11,693 nt of DNA, from NCBI GenBank assembly GCA_028718845.1, contig JAQULA010000034.1, positions 1 to 11,693 on the forward strand, read 5' to 3'. Made by a program: the position numbers and the translations under genes. Shown piece by piece: positions 1-5,849 of the stretch. Below the pieces are notes generated by a model, which did not search any database, was not told the origin of the DNA, and saw only the letters and a list, made by a program, of their open reading frames with translations. Source of the stretch: Candidatus Omnitrophota bacterium. Lineage in GTDB: Bacteria > Omnitrophota > Gorgyraeia > B26-G9. The stretch's first letter is position 1. Each line of letters opens with the position of its first letter.

Positions 1-110
1 GACGAAATTATATACGCGCTAACCGCTTCATACTGCCTGCGGTACTATTATTGTTGACTCAGAATGAAATTTCGATGGCGGCTATAAAAAGAACCAACCG
101 GGTAGGATAA
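1..110 (+). CDS. Possible C-terminal end of an upstream gene (partial, unidentified)
   Basis: The reading frame whose first full codon is at base 3 stays open until a TAA at 108-110, six bases before the arnB start. It would encode about 35 residues with a hydrophobic stretch (FILPAVLLLLL) followed by a polar, basic tail ending KRTNRVG. This could be the last membrane segment of a membrane protein in the same operon as arnB. I do not recognise the protein. An open frame this short arises by chance fairly often, and a second frame is also open up to a TGA at 55-57, so the call is weak. Sequence upstream of the window would settle it. Confidence 0.3.
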   Translation, partial: RNYIRANRFILPAVLLLLTQNEISMAAIKRTNRVG

Positions 111-116
111 TCCCAG

Positions 117-1283
117 ATGCGTCCTGACTTTTTGCCATTTTCAAGGCCTTCGATCAGCGAAGCGGACATTGACGCGGTCAATGCGGTGCTTCGTTCCGGA
201 TGGATAACCACCGGAAGCAAAGCTGCCGAATTCGAGAAAAATTTCAGCAGCTATGTCGGTTGTCCGGACGCGGTAGCCGTATCTTCGGCAACGGCGGCCA
301 TGCACCTTTTACTTCAGGCTATGGGTATCGGCCCCGGGGATGAGGTGATTACCCCCTCGATGACCTGGGTTTCCACGATAAACCTGATTATTCTCAGGGG
401 GGCTGTCCCGGTTTTCGTTGATATCGATAAAGATACGCTTATGGTCAGTGCCGAGGCTATAAAAGAACGTATTACGGAACGGACCAGGTTGATCATTCCG
501 GTGCATTTTGCCGGAGCAGCCGTCGACCTTACTCCGATCCGTCGGATTGCGAAACAAAATAACATATTCGTGGTTGAGGATGCGGCTCATGCCGTGGGCA
601 CGGGTTATAAAGGAGCTCGGATCGGGAAAACCGGTACGTCTATTTTTTCTTTTCATCCGATTAAAAATATAACCACGGGCGAGGGCGGTATGTTTTGTTC
701 GGATAATCCGGATTTGCTAAAGCGTATCCGGCGGTTGAAATTTCACGGACTGGATGTGGATGGTTACGATGGCGATACCCCGGGGCGGCCTTTGCACGCG
801 GAAGTGACGGAACCGGGATACAAGTATAATATGCCGGACATTCTGGCGGCTTTAGGAATAATGCAGTTGCGCCGCATTGAAGAGTTTAACCGCAAGCGAA
901 CGGAGCTGGCCATGCGTTATCGGGGACAATTAGCCTCGGTCCCGGAGATTGTGCCGCTGGCGGATCCGGCATATCCGATAACCCATTCCTGGCATTTATT
1001 TATTGTGCGTTTGGATACGGACAAAACCGGATTGGACCGGGATGCGTTAATGGAACGGTTAAAGGAAAGAAATGTCGGAACCGGACTGCATTTTCGCGCC
1101 GTGCACTTACAAAAATATTACCGGGAGACGATGCCGGAATACCCGGGAAAACTGCCGCATACGGAATGGAATTCACAAAGGATATGCTCGTTGCCGCTGT
1201 TCCCGGACATGAAAATAGAAGACGTGGATAATGTGGTTGAAGCATTAAAGGCCGTGCTGAGCCGGGGCAAAGGTAAAAAGTAA
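117..1283 (+). CDS. arnB: UDP-4-amino-4-deoxy-L-arabinose--oxoglutarate aminotransferase ArnB
   Basis: This is a PLP-dependent DegT/DnrJ/EryC1-family sugar aminotransferase. ArnB transfers an amino group from glutamate to UDP-4-keto-pentose to make UDP-L-Ara4N, the donor used to modify lipid A phosphates and lower binding of cationic peptides. The 388 residues follow the enterobacterial ArnB pattern almost end to end: DFLPFSRP near the N-terminus, LRSGWITTG (25-33), the PLP-phosphate region AVSSATA (54-60), EDAAHAVGT (154-162), the Schiff-base lysine K183 in SFHPIKNIT, PGYKYN, GTGLHFRA, and the C-terminal EWNSQRICSLPLFPD. Length matches the family (about 380). AGGA at 104-107, nine bases upstream, supports the ATG at 117. 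No other arn gene lies downstream, so partners would have to be upstream or elsewhere. The family is clear. The exact substrate is inferred from the unusually close motif match. Confidence 0.92.
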   Translation: MRPDFLPFSRPSISEADIDAVNAVLRSGWITTGSKAAEFEKNFSSYVGCPDAVAVSSATAAMHLLLQAMGIGPGDEVITPSMTWVSTINLIILRGAVPVFVDIDKDTLMVSAEAIKERITERTRLIIPVHFAGAAVDLTPIRRIAKQNNIFVVEDAAHAVGTGYKGARIGKTGTSIFSFHPIKNITTGEGGMFCSDNPDLLKRIRRLKFHGLDVDGYDGDTPGRPLHAEVTEPGYKYNMPDILAALGIMQLRRIEEFNRKRTELAMRYRGQLASVPEIVPLADPAYPITHSWHLFIVRLDTDKTGLDRDALMERLKERNVGTGLHFRAVHLQKYYRETMPEYPGKLPHTEWNSQRICSLPLFPDMKIEDVDNVVEALKAVLSRGKGKK

Positions 1284-1289
1284 AAAAAA

Positions 1290-1364
1290 CCGGCGCACAG
1301 TCCGAATCCGGGGTTATTCCCGGTTAAACTTTGCAGCGAAAGTTTCGAGTATTTACCGCGCCGG
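1290..1364. other. Nested inverted repeat forming a possible three-way-junction RNA or terminator
   Basis: An outer stem CCGGCGC (1290-1296) with GCGCCGG (1358-1364) encloses two perfect hairpins: CCGGG (1308-1312) with CCCGG (1319-1323), and AAACTTT (1326-1332) with AAAGTTT (1339-1345) around loop GCAGCG. It begins seven bases after the arnB stop. Eight A's lie on its left side, so on the minus strand the outer stem would be followed by a U tract. On the plus strand no U tract follows. It may end arnB transcription, act as a minus-strand terminator, or be a separate structured RNA. It matched no riboswitch class I could recall. The pairing is visible in the sequence and the function is unknown. 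Confidence 0.5.
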
Positions 1365-1367
1365 CAT

Positions 1368-1396
1368 TTGAAATAAACTTAACTATATGATAAAAT
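1368..1396 (+). promoter_or_regulatory. Candidate sigma-70-type promoter for ssrA
   Basis: TTGAAA (1368-1373) and TAAAAT (1391-1396) are separated by 17 bases, close to the sigma-70 consensus with ideal spacing. A start near 1403 would give a leader of about 55 nt ahead of the tmRNA 5' end at 1458. That is compatible with RNase P maturing the 5' end. A second AT-rich -10-like sequence, CATAAT at 1442-1447, is nearer the gene but has no good -35. Confidence 0.45.
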
Positions 1397-1457
1397 AATA
1401 AGATATGGTTAGTTGTGAGATGGAGCGGTTAGGTATTAACCCATAATATACAAATTG

Positions 1458-1887
1458 GGGGGTGACAGGGTTCGACTTAAGTGGATTGAGTAAGAGCAGC
1501 ATGCCGAGGTTGTCGGGAGGCCTCGTTAAACACCTGGCAAAAACATAAATGCTGAAACAAAGGTTCCAGCCAGTGTGGATGCACTTCTTGCAAAGATCGG
1601 TGAGGGTATCTCTCATCCGACATTTGCGGGAGCGTTTCCGCTCGCAAGTGTTGCTTTAAGATAAAGCAACCCGCTTTTTCATTTGTGCCTGTGGGGTGAA
1701 AGGGCGTCATTAACAGGATCGTCGGTTATGGTAGCTTTTGACATGACCGGCTAAATCTTCAAAAGCTGCTTTTTCGGCAACCCGGCCTATCGGGGGGCCG
1801 GAGAAAAAGAAGTATAGGTAGGCTAAACATGTAGATACTCTTATTGATTGCTTAAGGACGCGGGTTCAATTCCCGCCACCTCCACCA
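1458..1887 (+). ncRNA. ssrA: Transfer-messenger RNA (tmRNA, one-piece)
   Basis: tmRNA with SmpB rescues ribosomes stalled on mRNAs lacking a stop codon: it is charged with alanine, then serves as template for a tag. The acceptor stem is seven pairs, GGGGGTG (1458-1464) with CACCTCC (1877-1883), including the G3:U70 wobble read by alanyl-tRNA synthetase. Discriminator A1884 and an encoded CCA (1885-1887) follow. The T arm is GCGGG, TTCAATT, CCCGC (1860-1876). Part of helix 2 is GTAAGAG (1490-1496) with CTCTTAT (1838-1844). Pseudoknot PK1 is CGAGG/CCTCG (1505-1509/1521-1525) crossed by TGTCGGG/CCTGGCA (1511-1517/1533-1539). A 9-bp hairpin at 1650-1670 matches the helix 5 position. Length 430 nt exceeds the 363 nt of E. 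coli, and the excess lies mainly in the tag region. The conserved CATGTAG block near 1829 and GGACGCGGGTTCAA near the end also match E. coli ssrA. Confidence 0.97.
1551..1664 (+). other. Predicted tmRNA tag reading frame (37 codons)
   Basis: PK1 ends at 1539. Eleven bases later is GCT (1551-1553), the same spacing that separates PK1 from the GCA resume codon in E. coli tmRNA. The frame from GCT runs 37 codons to TAA at 1662-1664. The stop lies at the loop of the GTTGCTTTA/TAAAGCAAC hairpin, as the E. coli stop lies in the helix 5 loop. The peptide begins AETKVPAS and ends LASVALR. Most tags are about 10 residues ending in LAA or similar, so both length and end are odd. The frame starting at 1549 is also open and ends QVLL at a TAA in the same loop. 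It is very basic and lacks an Ala or Gly resume codon, so I prefer the GCT frame. Confidence 0.55.
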
Positions 1888-1948
1888 AATTTTCTTGTGA
1901 AAATTTCCACAGGGGAAAACGCAGTTTTCCCCTTATGGCGCTCGCCAT
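1887..1948. repeat. Run of three hairpins directly after ssrA
   Basis: Three perfect inverted repeats follow one another: AAATTTTC/GAAAATTT (1887-1894 and 1899-1906), GGGGAAAAC/GTTTTCCCC (1912-1920 and 1924-1932), and ATGGCG/CGCCAT (1935-1940 and 1943-1948, with only a two-base gap). The first begins at the last base of the encoded CCA, so it could help end transcription or position 3' processing of the tmRNA precursor. None is followed by a clear U tract, so a simple intrinsic terminator is not certain. Apart from these and the next hairpins, I see no coding sequence between 1888 and 2110. Confidence 0.5.
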
Positions 1949-1999
1949 CATGTATTGGGCTCGCGGTAACCCCTTTTCCAAATTGAATAACTGTTAGTC

Positions 2000-2033
2000 A
2001 AAGAAGAAGGGGAATTTATCCCCCCTCTTCTTT
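2000..2033. terminator. Candidate terminator hairpin between ssrA and the amidase
   Basis: AAAGAAGA (2000-2007) pairs with TCTTCTTT (2026-2033), and inside it GGGGA (2009-2013) pairs with TCCCC (2019-2023) around loop ATTTA. The 3' arm is T-rich but the following bases are A's, so this is not a textbook intrinsic terminator. It is the strongest stem between ssrA and the next promoter, which makes termination its most likely role. A smaller hairpin, GTCGC/GCGAC, follows at 2059-2071. Confidence 0.35.
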
Positions 2034-2110
2034 AAAAATCTGTACCCCCTAAAAAGGTGTCGCTATGCGACCTGAATGGGTGAGATAACGGGATGGCGGG
2101 TTCTATGGTG

Positions 2111-2136
2111 TTGAAAATTGGATTTTATGATATAAT
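2111..2136 (+). promoter_or_regulatory. Extended -10 promoter for the amidase-murI-que operon
   Basis: TATAAT at 2131-2136 is a perfect -10 hexamer, preceded by TG and one base (2128-2130), which makes an extended -10. TTGAAA at 2111-2116 is only 14 bases upstream, too close for a standard -35. The extended -10 may be enough by itself. The predicted start is near 2143, giving a leader of roughly 85 nt before the amidase ATG. Confidence 0.6.
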
Positions 2137-2155
2137 GCGTACTGTTCAAGGAGTT

Positions 2156-2236
2156 ATGGCATTTGCGGATAAGACATCCGCCACTTCCACTGGTTATGAA
2201 GCGCACAAGAGGCTGCTAATTATATTCAATGTATAA
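2156..2236 (+). CDS. Possible 26-codon leader ORF overlapping the amidase start
   Basis: An ATG at 2156 follows AAGGAG (2148-2153) and opens a 26-codon frame ending in TAA at 2234-2236, eight bases into the amidase gene in another frame. The amidase ATG has no well-placed ribosome binding site of its own: the nearest, AAGAGG at 2207-2212, is 16 bases away. Translation of this small ORF could therefore deliver ribosomes to it. Against it, only two bases separate the AAGGAG from the ATG, which is tight. The same bases also contain a hairpin (2165-2181) that resembles the tmRNA T arm. The peptide starts MAFADK, ends RLLIIFNV and is not recognised. Confidence 0.28.
   Translation: MAFADKTSATSTGYEAHKRLLIIFNV
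2165..2191 (+). other. Degenerate copy of the tmRNA 3' end (T arm plus acceptor strand)
   Basis: GCGGAT-AAGAC-ATCCGC (2165-2181) is a 17-nt hairpin, the same length as the tmRNA T arm at 1860-1876. The bases after it, CCACTTCCACT, match the tmRNA 3' end except for two C-to-T changes. Over 2178-2191 against 1873-1886, 12 of 14 bases agree. The T-loop core is not conserved and no complementary 5' acceptor strand lies upstream, so this is not a functional tRNA or tmRNA. It may be a relic of integration at ssrA or a chance match. Confidence 0.3.
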
Positions 2237-3329
2237 AAAAAAATATTTTTCCCATGCTGTTTTTTTCTTTCTGTGCGCGGTGTTGCTTGCCGGGTGCGGA
2301 GTATCCCGGCGTTCAGTTATCGATTATGGGAAGCTTGCATCGGAATCGTTTAAACTGGATCGCAAACAGTATTTCGCGCTGCCCGCGGTGTGTTCGTATT
2401 ATAATTTAACCTGGGAATGGGATGGATTTACCCGGATAATAACCTTAAAAAACAGCAGCCTGGATATGAAGATGTATCCCGGCAGCACGCTGATTTTAGT
2501 GAATAACCGGGTGGAAAATCTGGACGCGCCGGTACAGGTTTACCAGGGGATGATTATCGTTCCGGAATCGTTCGTGCGGTTTTTTGCCGAAGAGAAGAAG
2601 AGCGCGCCCCCGCCGCAGCGAAAAGGCGGCGGATATTCCATAAAAAAGATCGTTATCGATGCCGGGCATGGAGGTAAAGATCCCGGGGCGGTCGGGTTCG
2701 GGGTTCAGGAAAAAGATGTCAATCTGGATATCGCCAAGCGTTTAAAATCCGAACTGGAAAAAAGCGGGGTTCAGGTGTTGCTGACCCGGGAAACCGATAT
2801 TTTCCATCCGCTGCAGAAGCGGGCGGATATTGCCAATGCCGCGCATGCCGATTTTTTCGTCTGTGTTCACGCCAATGCCGCTACAACCGCGAGCGCTTCC
2901 GGGTTTGAGGCTTATTACTTGTCGACCGAGCATGATGACTTTTCCAAGGCGGTTCAAATCCGGGAAAATGCCGTACTCTCATTTGAGGATTCAACGGCGT
3001 TCGCCGCTTCGGAGGGGTTGAATGCGACGTTGTGGGACATGATGTTGTCGGAGAACCGGATCGAGTCCATCGAGATGGCCAATACTATCGCCCGAGGCTT
3101 GAACAACATTTTGAAATTAAAAACCCGTCATGTCAGCGGCGCGATGTTCTATGTGTTAAAGGGGGCGCGAATGCCGGCGGTGTTGCTGGAAGTGGGATAT
3201 TTGTCCAATCCGACGGAAGCTACGCATTTGAACAACGGTTATTACCGCCAGATGCTGGCGGAGGCGATTGCCTCCGGTATTATAAGTTATAAACAGGAAT
3301 TTGAACTTAATAACGGATTCAGTAAATAA
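2229..3329 (+). CDS. N-acetylmuramoyl-L-alanine amidase, predicted lipoprotein (Amidase_3)
   Basis: This is a zinc amidase that cuts the bond between N-acetylmuramate and L-alanine in peptidoglycan. The 366-residue protein starts with a lipoprotein signal: KKK, a hydrophobic core, then lipobox LLAGC with lipidated Cys23. It is therefore exported and membrane-anchored. Residues about 45-120 look like a copper-amine-oxidase-N-like or SLH-associated beta domain (YFALPAVCSYY, GMIIVPESFVRFF). A short proline and lysine linker follows, then the AmiC-type catalytic domain at 138-352. Zinc ligands are visible as H147 in DAGHGG, E161 in VQEKD and H214 in VHAN. The catalytic glutamate is E321 in LLEVGYLSN. 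The ATG at 2229 is fixed by the signal peptide, though the ribosome binding site is poor. The gene heads the overlapping operon and shares one base with murI (TAATG). Confidence 0.93.
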   Translation: MYKKKYFSHAVFFFLCAVLLAGCGVSRRSVIDYGKLASESFKLDRKQYFALPAVCSYYNLTWEWDGFTRIITLKNSSLDMKMYPGSTLILVNNRVENLDAPVQVYQGMIIVPESFVRFFAEEKKSAPPPQRKGGGYSIKKIVIDAGHGGKDPGAVGFGVQEKDVNLDIAKRLKSELEKSGVQVLLTRETDIFHPLQKRADIANAAHADFFVCVHANAATTASASGFEAYYLSTEHDDFSKAVQIRENAVLSFEDSTAFAASEGLNATLWDMMLSENRIESIEMANTIARGLNNILKLKTRHVSGAMFYVLKGARMPAVLLEVGYLSNPTEATHLNNGYYRQMLAEAIASGIISYKQEFELNNGFSK

Positions 3330-4138
3330 TGAAGATATCGCGACCGATCGGGATTTTTGATTCAGGCATGGGCGGGTTGACCGTGGTCAAAGAGGTGATC
3401 CGGTATTTACCCGATGAAGATATCGTTTATTTCGGAGATACGGCACGGGTTCCTTACGGCCCGAAGTCAAAGGATACGATTATCCGGTTTTCCATCGAAA
3501 ATATTTTATTTTTACTGCGGCATGAAGTTAAAATGATTATTATTGCCTGTAATACCTCGTCCAGCGTGGCGCTTTCCATCGTCGAGCAGAATTTTAAGGT
3601 GCCGATCATGGGGGTGATCACTCCGGGCGCGCTGGAGGCGGTGCGGTTGACAAAAAACAAACGTATCGGCGTTATCGGCACTCGGACCACGGTAAAAAGC
3701 GGCGCATATGAACAGCAAATACTGCGCGCCGCACCGGGCATGAAGGTATACAGCGTCGCCTGTCCCTTGTTTGTTCCACTGGTAGAAGAGGGGTGGGTGA
3801 AAACTCCGATTACCCGTGAAATCGTGCAAACCTATCTGGCTCCGTTAAAAACCCGCGGAGTCGATACGGTTGTGCTCGGCTGCACGCATTATCCTTTGCT
3901 CAAGACCATGATCCAGGAGGTTATGGGCAAAGGCGTGACCTTGGTCGATTCGGCGCGCCAGGTTGCCCGGCAGGCCCGGATTATTCTTGAACAAGAGCAG
4001 TTATTGGCGGATAAACGCAAAGGCCGGCGGGAAGCGGTGCGTTTTTTTGTCAGTGACGAACCGGAAAATTTTGCGTTGAACGGACAGCGGTTTTTGGGAT
4101 TTCCGCTGCGCAATGTTACCAAGGAGCCCCATGTTTGA
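3329..4138 (+). CDS. murI: Glutamate racemase
   Basis: MurI interconverts L- and D-glutamate without a cofactor and supplies D-glutamate for MurD in cytoplasmic peptidoglycan precursor synthesis. The 269 residues match family length. Both halves of the two-cysteine mechanism are present: IFDSGMGGLTV with D11, the proton-transfer Cys74 in ACNTSS, and Cys185 with His187 in LGCTHYPLL. The substrate-binding YFGDTARVPYGPKS stretch is at 34-47. The start codon overlaps the amidase stop by one base (TAATG), so the two cell-wall genes are probably translationally coupled. The gene overlaps queD by eight bases at its 3' end. All key residues are intact. Confidence 0.96.
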   Translation: MKISRPIGIFDSGMGGLTVVKEVIRYLPDEDIVYFGDTARVPYGPKSKDTIIRFSIENILFLLRHEVKMIIIACNTSSSVALSIVEQNFKVPIMGVITPGALEAVRLTKNKRIGVIGTRTTVKSGAYEQQILRAAPGMKVYSVACPLFVPLVEEGWVKTPITREIVQTYLAPLKTRGVDTVVLGCTHYPLLKTMIQEVMGKGVTLVDSARQVARQARIILEQEQLLADKRKGRREAVRFFVSDEPENFALNGQRFLGFPLRNVTKEPHV

Positions 4139-4499
4139 AATAAGCGTTACGGTCGAATTCAGCGCGGCGCATAACCTGCGTGATTATAAGGGCAAGTGTG
4201 AAAAACTTCACGGCCATAACTGGCAGGTGGAAGCGGTATTCGCCGCGGCCGGGCTGGATAAAGGGGCCATGGTTATGGATTTTACCGTGGCTAAGAAAAT
4301 GCTAAAACAGGTCCTGGCTTATTTCGATCATTGTTATATCAACGATACCGAGTATTTTAAAATACATAATCCCACATCGGAAAACATCGCTCGATTTATT
4401 TTTGAACAACTTTCCCGGAAGACGAAACGGCACCATTGCGCGGTAAAGCGGATAAGTGTTTGGGAGACCCCGCGCAGCTGCGCGACCTATTATGAATAA
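4131..4499 (+). CDS. queD: 6-carboxy-5,6,7,8-tetrahydropterin synthase
   Basis: QueD converts 7,8-dihydroneopterin triphosphate to 6-carboxytetrahydropterin, the first queuosine-specific step. I chose the ATG at 4131, 122 residues, because AAGGAG lies at 4121-4126 and the product then begins MFEISVTVEFSAAH like family members. An in-frame ATG at 4113 would add six residues and has no such site. Zinc ligands are H14 (SAAH), H27 and H29 (LHGHN). The catalytic Cys23 is in GKCEKLHGH. FDHCYIND, PTSENIA and the substrate-binding Glu112 in VWETP complete the pattern. It is a member of the PTPS superfamily; the CxxxHGH spacing and que neighbours argue for QueD over a eukaryotic-type PTPS. It overlaps murI and queC by eight bases each. 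Confidence 0.95.
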   Translation: MFEISVTVEFSAAHNLRDYKGKCEKLHGHNWQVEAVFAAAGLDKGAMVMDFTVAKKMLKQVLAYFDHCYINDTEYFKIHNPTSENIARFIFEQLSRKTKRHHCAVKRISVWETPRSCATYYE

Positions 4500-5172
4500 A
4501 CAGCGGAAAAAAGCAGGCCCCAAAGCGGTAGTATTGCTTTCCGGCGGATTAGATTCGACGACAACTTTGTATGAGGCGAAACGGCAGGGCTATGACACGG
4601 TGTGCCTGACGTTTGACTACGGGCAGCGTCATAAAAAGGAAATCCGGCGGGCCGAAAAAATAGCCCGTTTGTCCGGAAGCGTCTGGCAGCTGGTACGGTT
4701 CGGTCTTCCCTGGAAAGGGTCTTCTTTGCTTGACCGAAGTATGAGGGTACCGAAGAACCGGAGCCTTAAACACGGGATTCCATCGACATATGTTCCGGGC
4801 CGTAATATCATCTTTTTAAGCATTGCCGCTTCGTTCGCGGAATGTATCGGGGCGCGAGCTATTTTTATCGGAGCGAATGAGATTGATTTTTCCGGATATC
4901 CCGATTGCCGGCAGGAATTTCTCCGGGCGTTTGAACAGGCATTGCGCAAAGGTACCAAACAGGGAGTTGAAGGCAGCGGGATCACGATACATGCGCCGTT
5001 GCTTAAAAAAAATAAAGCCCGGATCGTTGCCATGGCTGAGCGTCTGGGAGTTCCGGTGCGATTGACCTGGTCGTGTTATCAAGGCGGCAAGCAGCCTTGC
5101 GGTACCTGTGACAGCTGTCGGCTGCGGCGGCAGGGATTTATCGATGCCGGGATGCCGGATCCCGCGATATGA
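4492..5172 (+). CDS. queC: 7-cyano-7-deazaguanine synthase
   Basis: QueC uses ATP and ammonia to turn 7-carboxy-7-deazaguanine into preQ0. The 226-residue product from the ATG at 4492 has the PP-loop ATPase signature LLSGGLDSTT (15-24), FDYGQRH (41-47), the PGRNIIFLS block (102-110), IGANEIDFSGYPDCR (126-140), and a four-cysteine zinc site C195, C203, C206, C209 in the C-terminal SCYQGG...PCGTCDSC. An alternative GTG at 4456 would add 12 residues without family support. The start lies inside the last codons of queD with no clear ribosome binding site, which suggests translational coupling. The stop overlaps the queE start in ATGA. Confidence 0.96.
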   Translation: MNKQRKKAGPKAVVLLSGGLDSTTTLYEAKRQGYDTVCLTFDYGQRHKKEIRRAEKIARLSGSVWQLVRFGLPWKGSSLLDRSMRVPKNRSLKHGIPSTYVPGRNIIFLSIAASFAECIGARAIFIGANEIDFSGYPDCRQEFLRAFEQALRKGTKQGVEGSGITIHAPLLKKNKARIVAMAERLGVPVRLTWSCYQGGKQPCGTCDSCRLRRQGFIDAGMPDPAI

Positions 5173-5849
5173 ATAAACTAAAGGTTTCGGAAATTTTTTT
5201 CAGCCTGCAGGGTGAAGGGCCGTATATCGGAACTCCGCACGTATTTGTGCGTTTTTTCGGCTGTAATCTGCGCTGTTCCTATTGTGATACGCCTTCGGTG
5301 CGGTATCAGGAATACGGAGCGGCGGCGCTGGCGCGGAAAGTGCGTACGCTGATAAGAAAAAACGCCGGAGGTTATGTGAGTTTAACCGGCGGTGAACCGC
5401 TGTTGCAGGCGGAAGGCATTGCCGCGATGCTGCCCAAGGCCGGGTTTGCTCCGGCAAAAGTGTATCTGGAGACAAACGGCACGCTGGTGCCGGAGTTTAT
5501 TCTTATCCGCGATTATGTCGATATCGTGGCTATGGATATTAAACTGCCGAGTTCATCGAAAAACGGGCCGTTGTGGTCGCGGCATGAACGGTTTTTGGAA
5601 GCTTGCCGGGGAAAAGATGTTTTTGTTAAGGCCGTGGTTTGTTCGTCGACAAATCCGGGAGATATTCGCAATGCAGCAGCATTGCTGCGCCGGATTAACC
5701 GGAATACGACGTTAGTGCTGCAGCCGAACCACCGCGAAATGGGACCGGAATTATTGCGCAAGATCATGCGGTTTCAGCGGGTTGCCGGGGAAAGTATAAC
5801 CGATGTGCGGGTGATCGCGCAGATGCATAAGTGTATAGGAGTACGCTAA
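5169..5849 (+). CDS. queE: 7-carboxy-7-deazaguanine synthase, radical SAM
   Basis: QueE is a radical SAM enzyme that rearranges 6-carboxytetrahydropterin into 7-carboxy-7-deazaguanine, between the QueD and QueC steps. Near the N-terminus is the family hallmark EIFFSLQGEGPYIGTPHVF. The cluster ligands C32, C36 and C39 are in GCNLRCSYCDT, the CxxxCxxC form that binds the SAM-coordinating [4Fe-4S]. SLTGGEPLLQ (71-80) is the SAM-binding GGE motif. LETNGT, MDIKLPSS and the terminal VIAQMHK also fit. Length, 226 residues, is normal. The start sits in an ATGA overlap with queC and the stop in a TAATG overlap with queF. Confidence 0.96.
   Translation: MNKLKVSEIFFSLQGEGPYIGTPHVFVRFFGCNLRCSYCDTPSVRYQEYGAAALARKVRTLIRKNAGGYVSLTGGEPLLQAEGIAAMLPKAGFAPAKVYLETNGTLVPEFILIRDYVDIVAMDIKLPSSSKNGPLWSRHERFLEACRGKDVFVKAVVCSSTNPGDIRNAAALLRRINRNTTLVLQPNHREMGPELLRKIMRFQRVAGESITDVRVIAQMHKCIGVR

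Noticed and set aside
54..88. Promoter upstream of arnB from TTGACT (54-59) and TATAAA (83-88)
   Set aside because: The spacing is 23 bases, too long for a sigma-70 promoter, and no other pair with acceptable spacing was found.
309..656. 115-codon open frame on the minus strand inside arnB
   Set aside because: It is wholly within arnB, whose protein matches the family end to end. No promoter or ribosome binding site supports the antisense frame.
1477..1710. Antisense frames across the tmRNA (also 1383-1616)
   Set aside because: They overlap ssrA, whose acceptor stem, T arm and PK1 are intact. The frames have no family resemblance.
2100..2190. A tRNA gene ending at the CCACTTCCACT near 2190
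   Set aside because: No 5' strand complementary to the 3' acceptor sequence lies 70-90 bases upstream, the T loop lacks TTC, and no anticodon arm could be built.
2137..2228. preQ1 riboswitch ahead of the operon containing the que genes
   Set aside because: I could not find the small preQ1 aptamer pattern (a short hairpin followed by an A-rich tail closing a pseudoknot). The visible hairpin at 2165-2181 lacks such a tail.
5392..5715. 107-codon open frame on the plus strand inside queE
   Set aside because: It is an alternative frame of queE with a Trp/Cys/Arg-rich composition typical of shadow translation.
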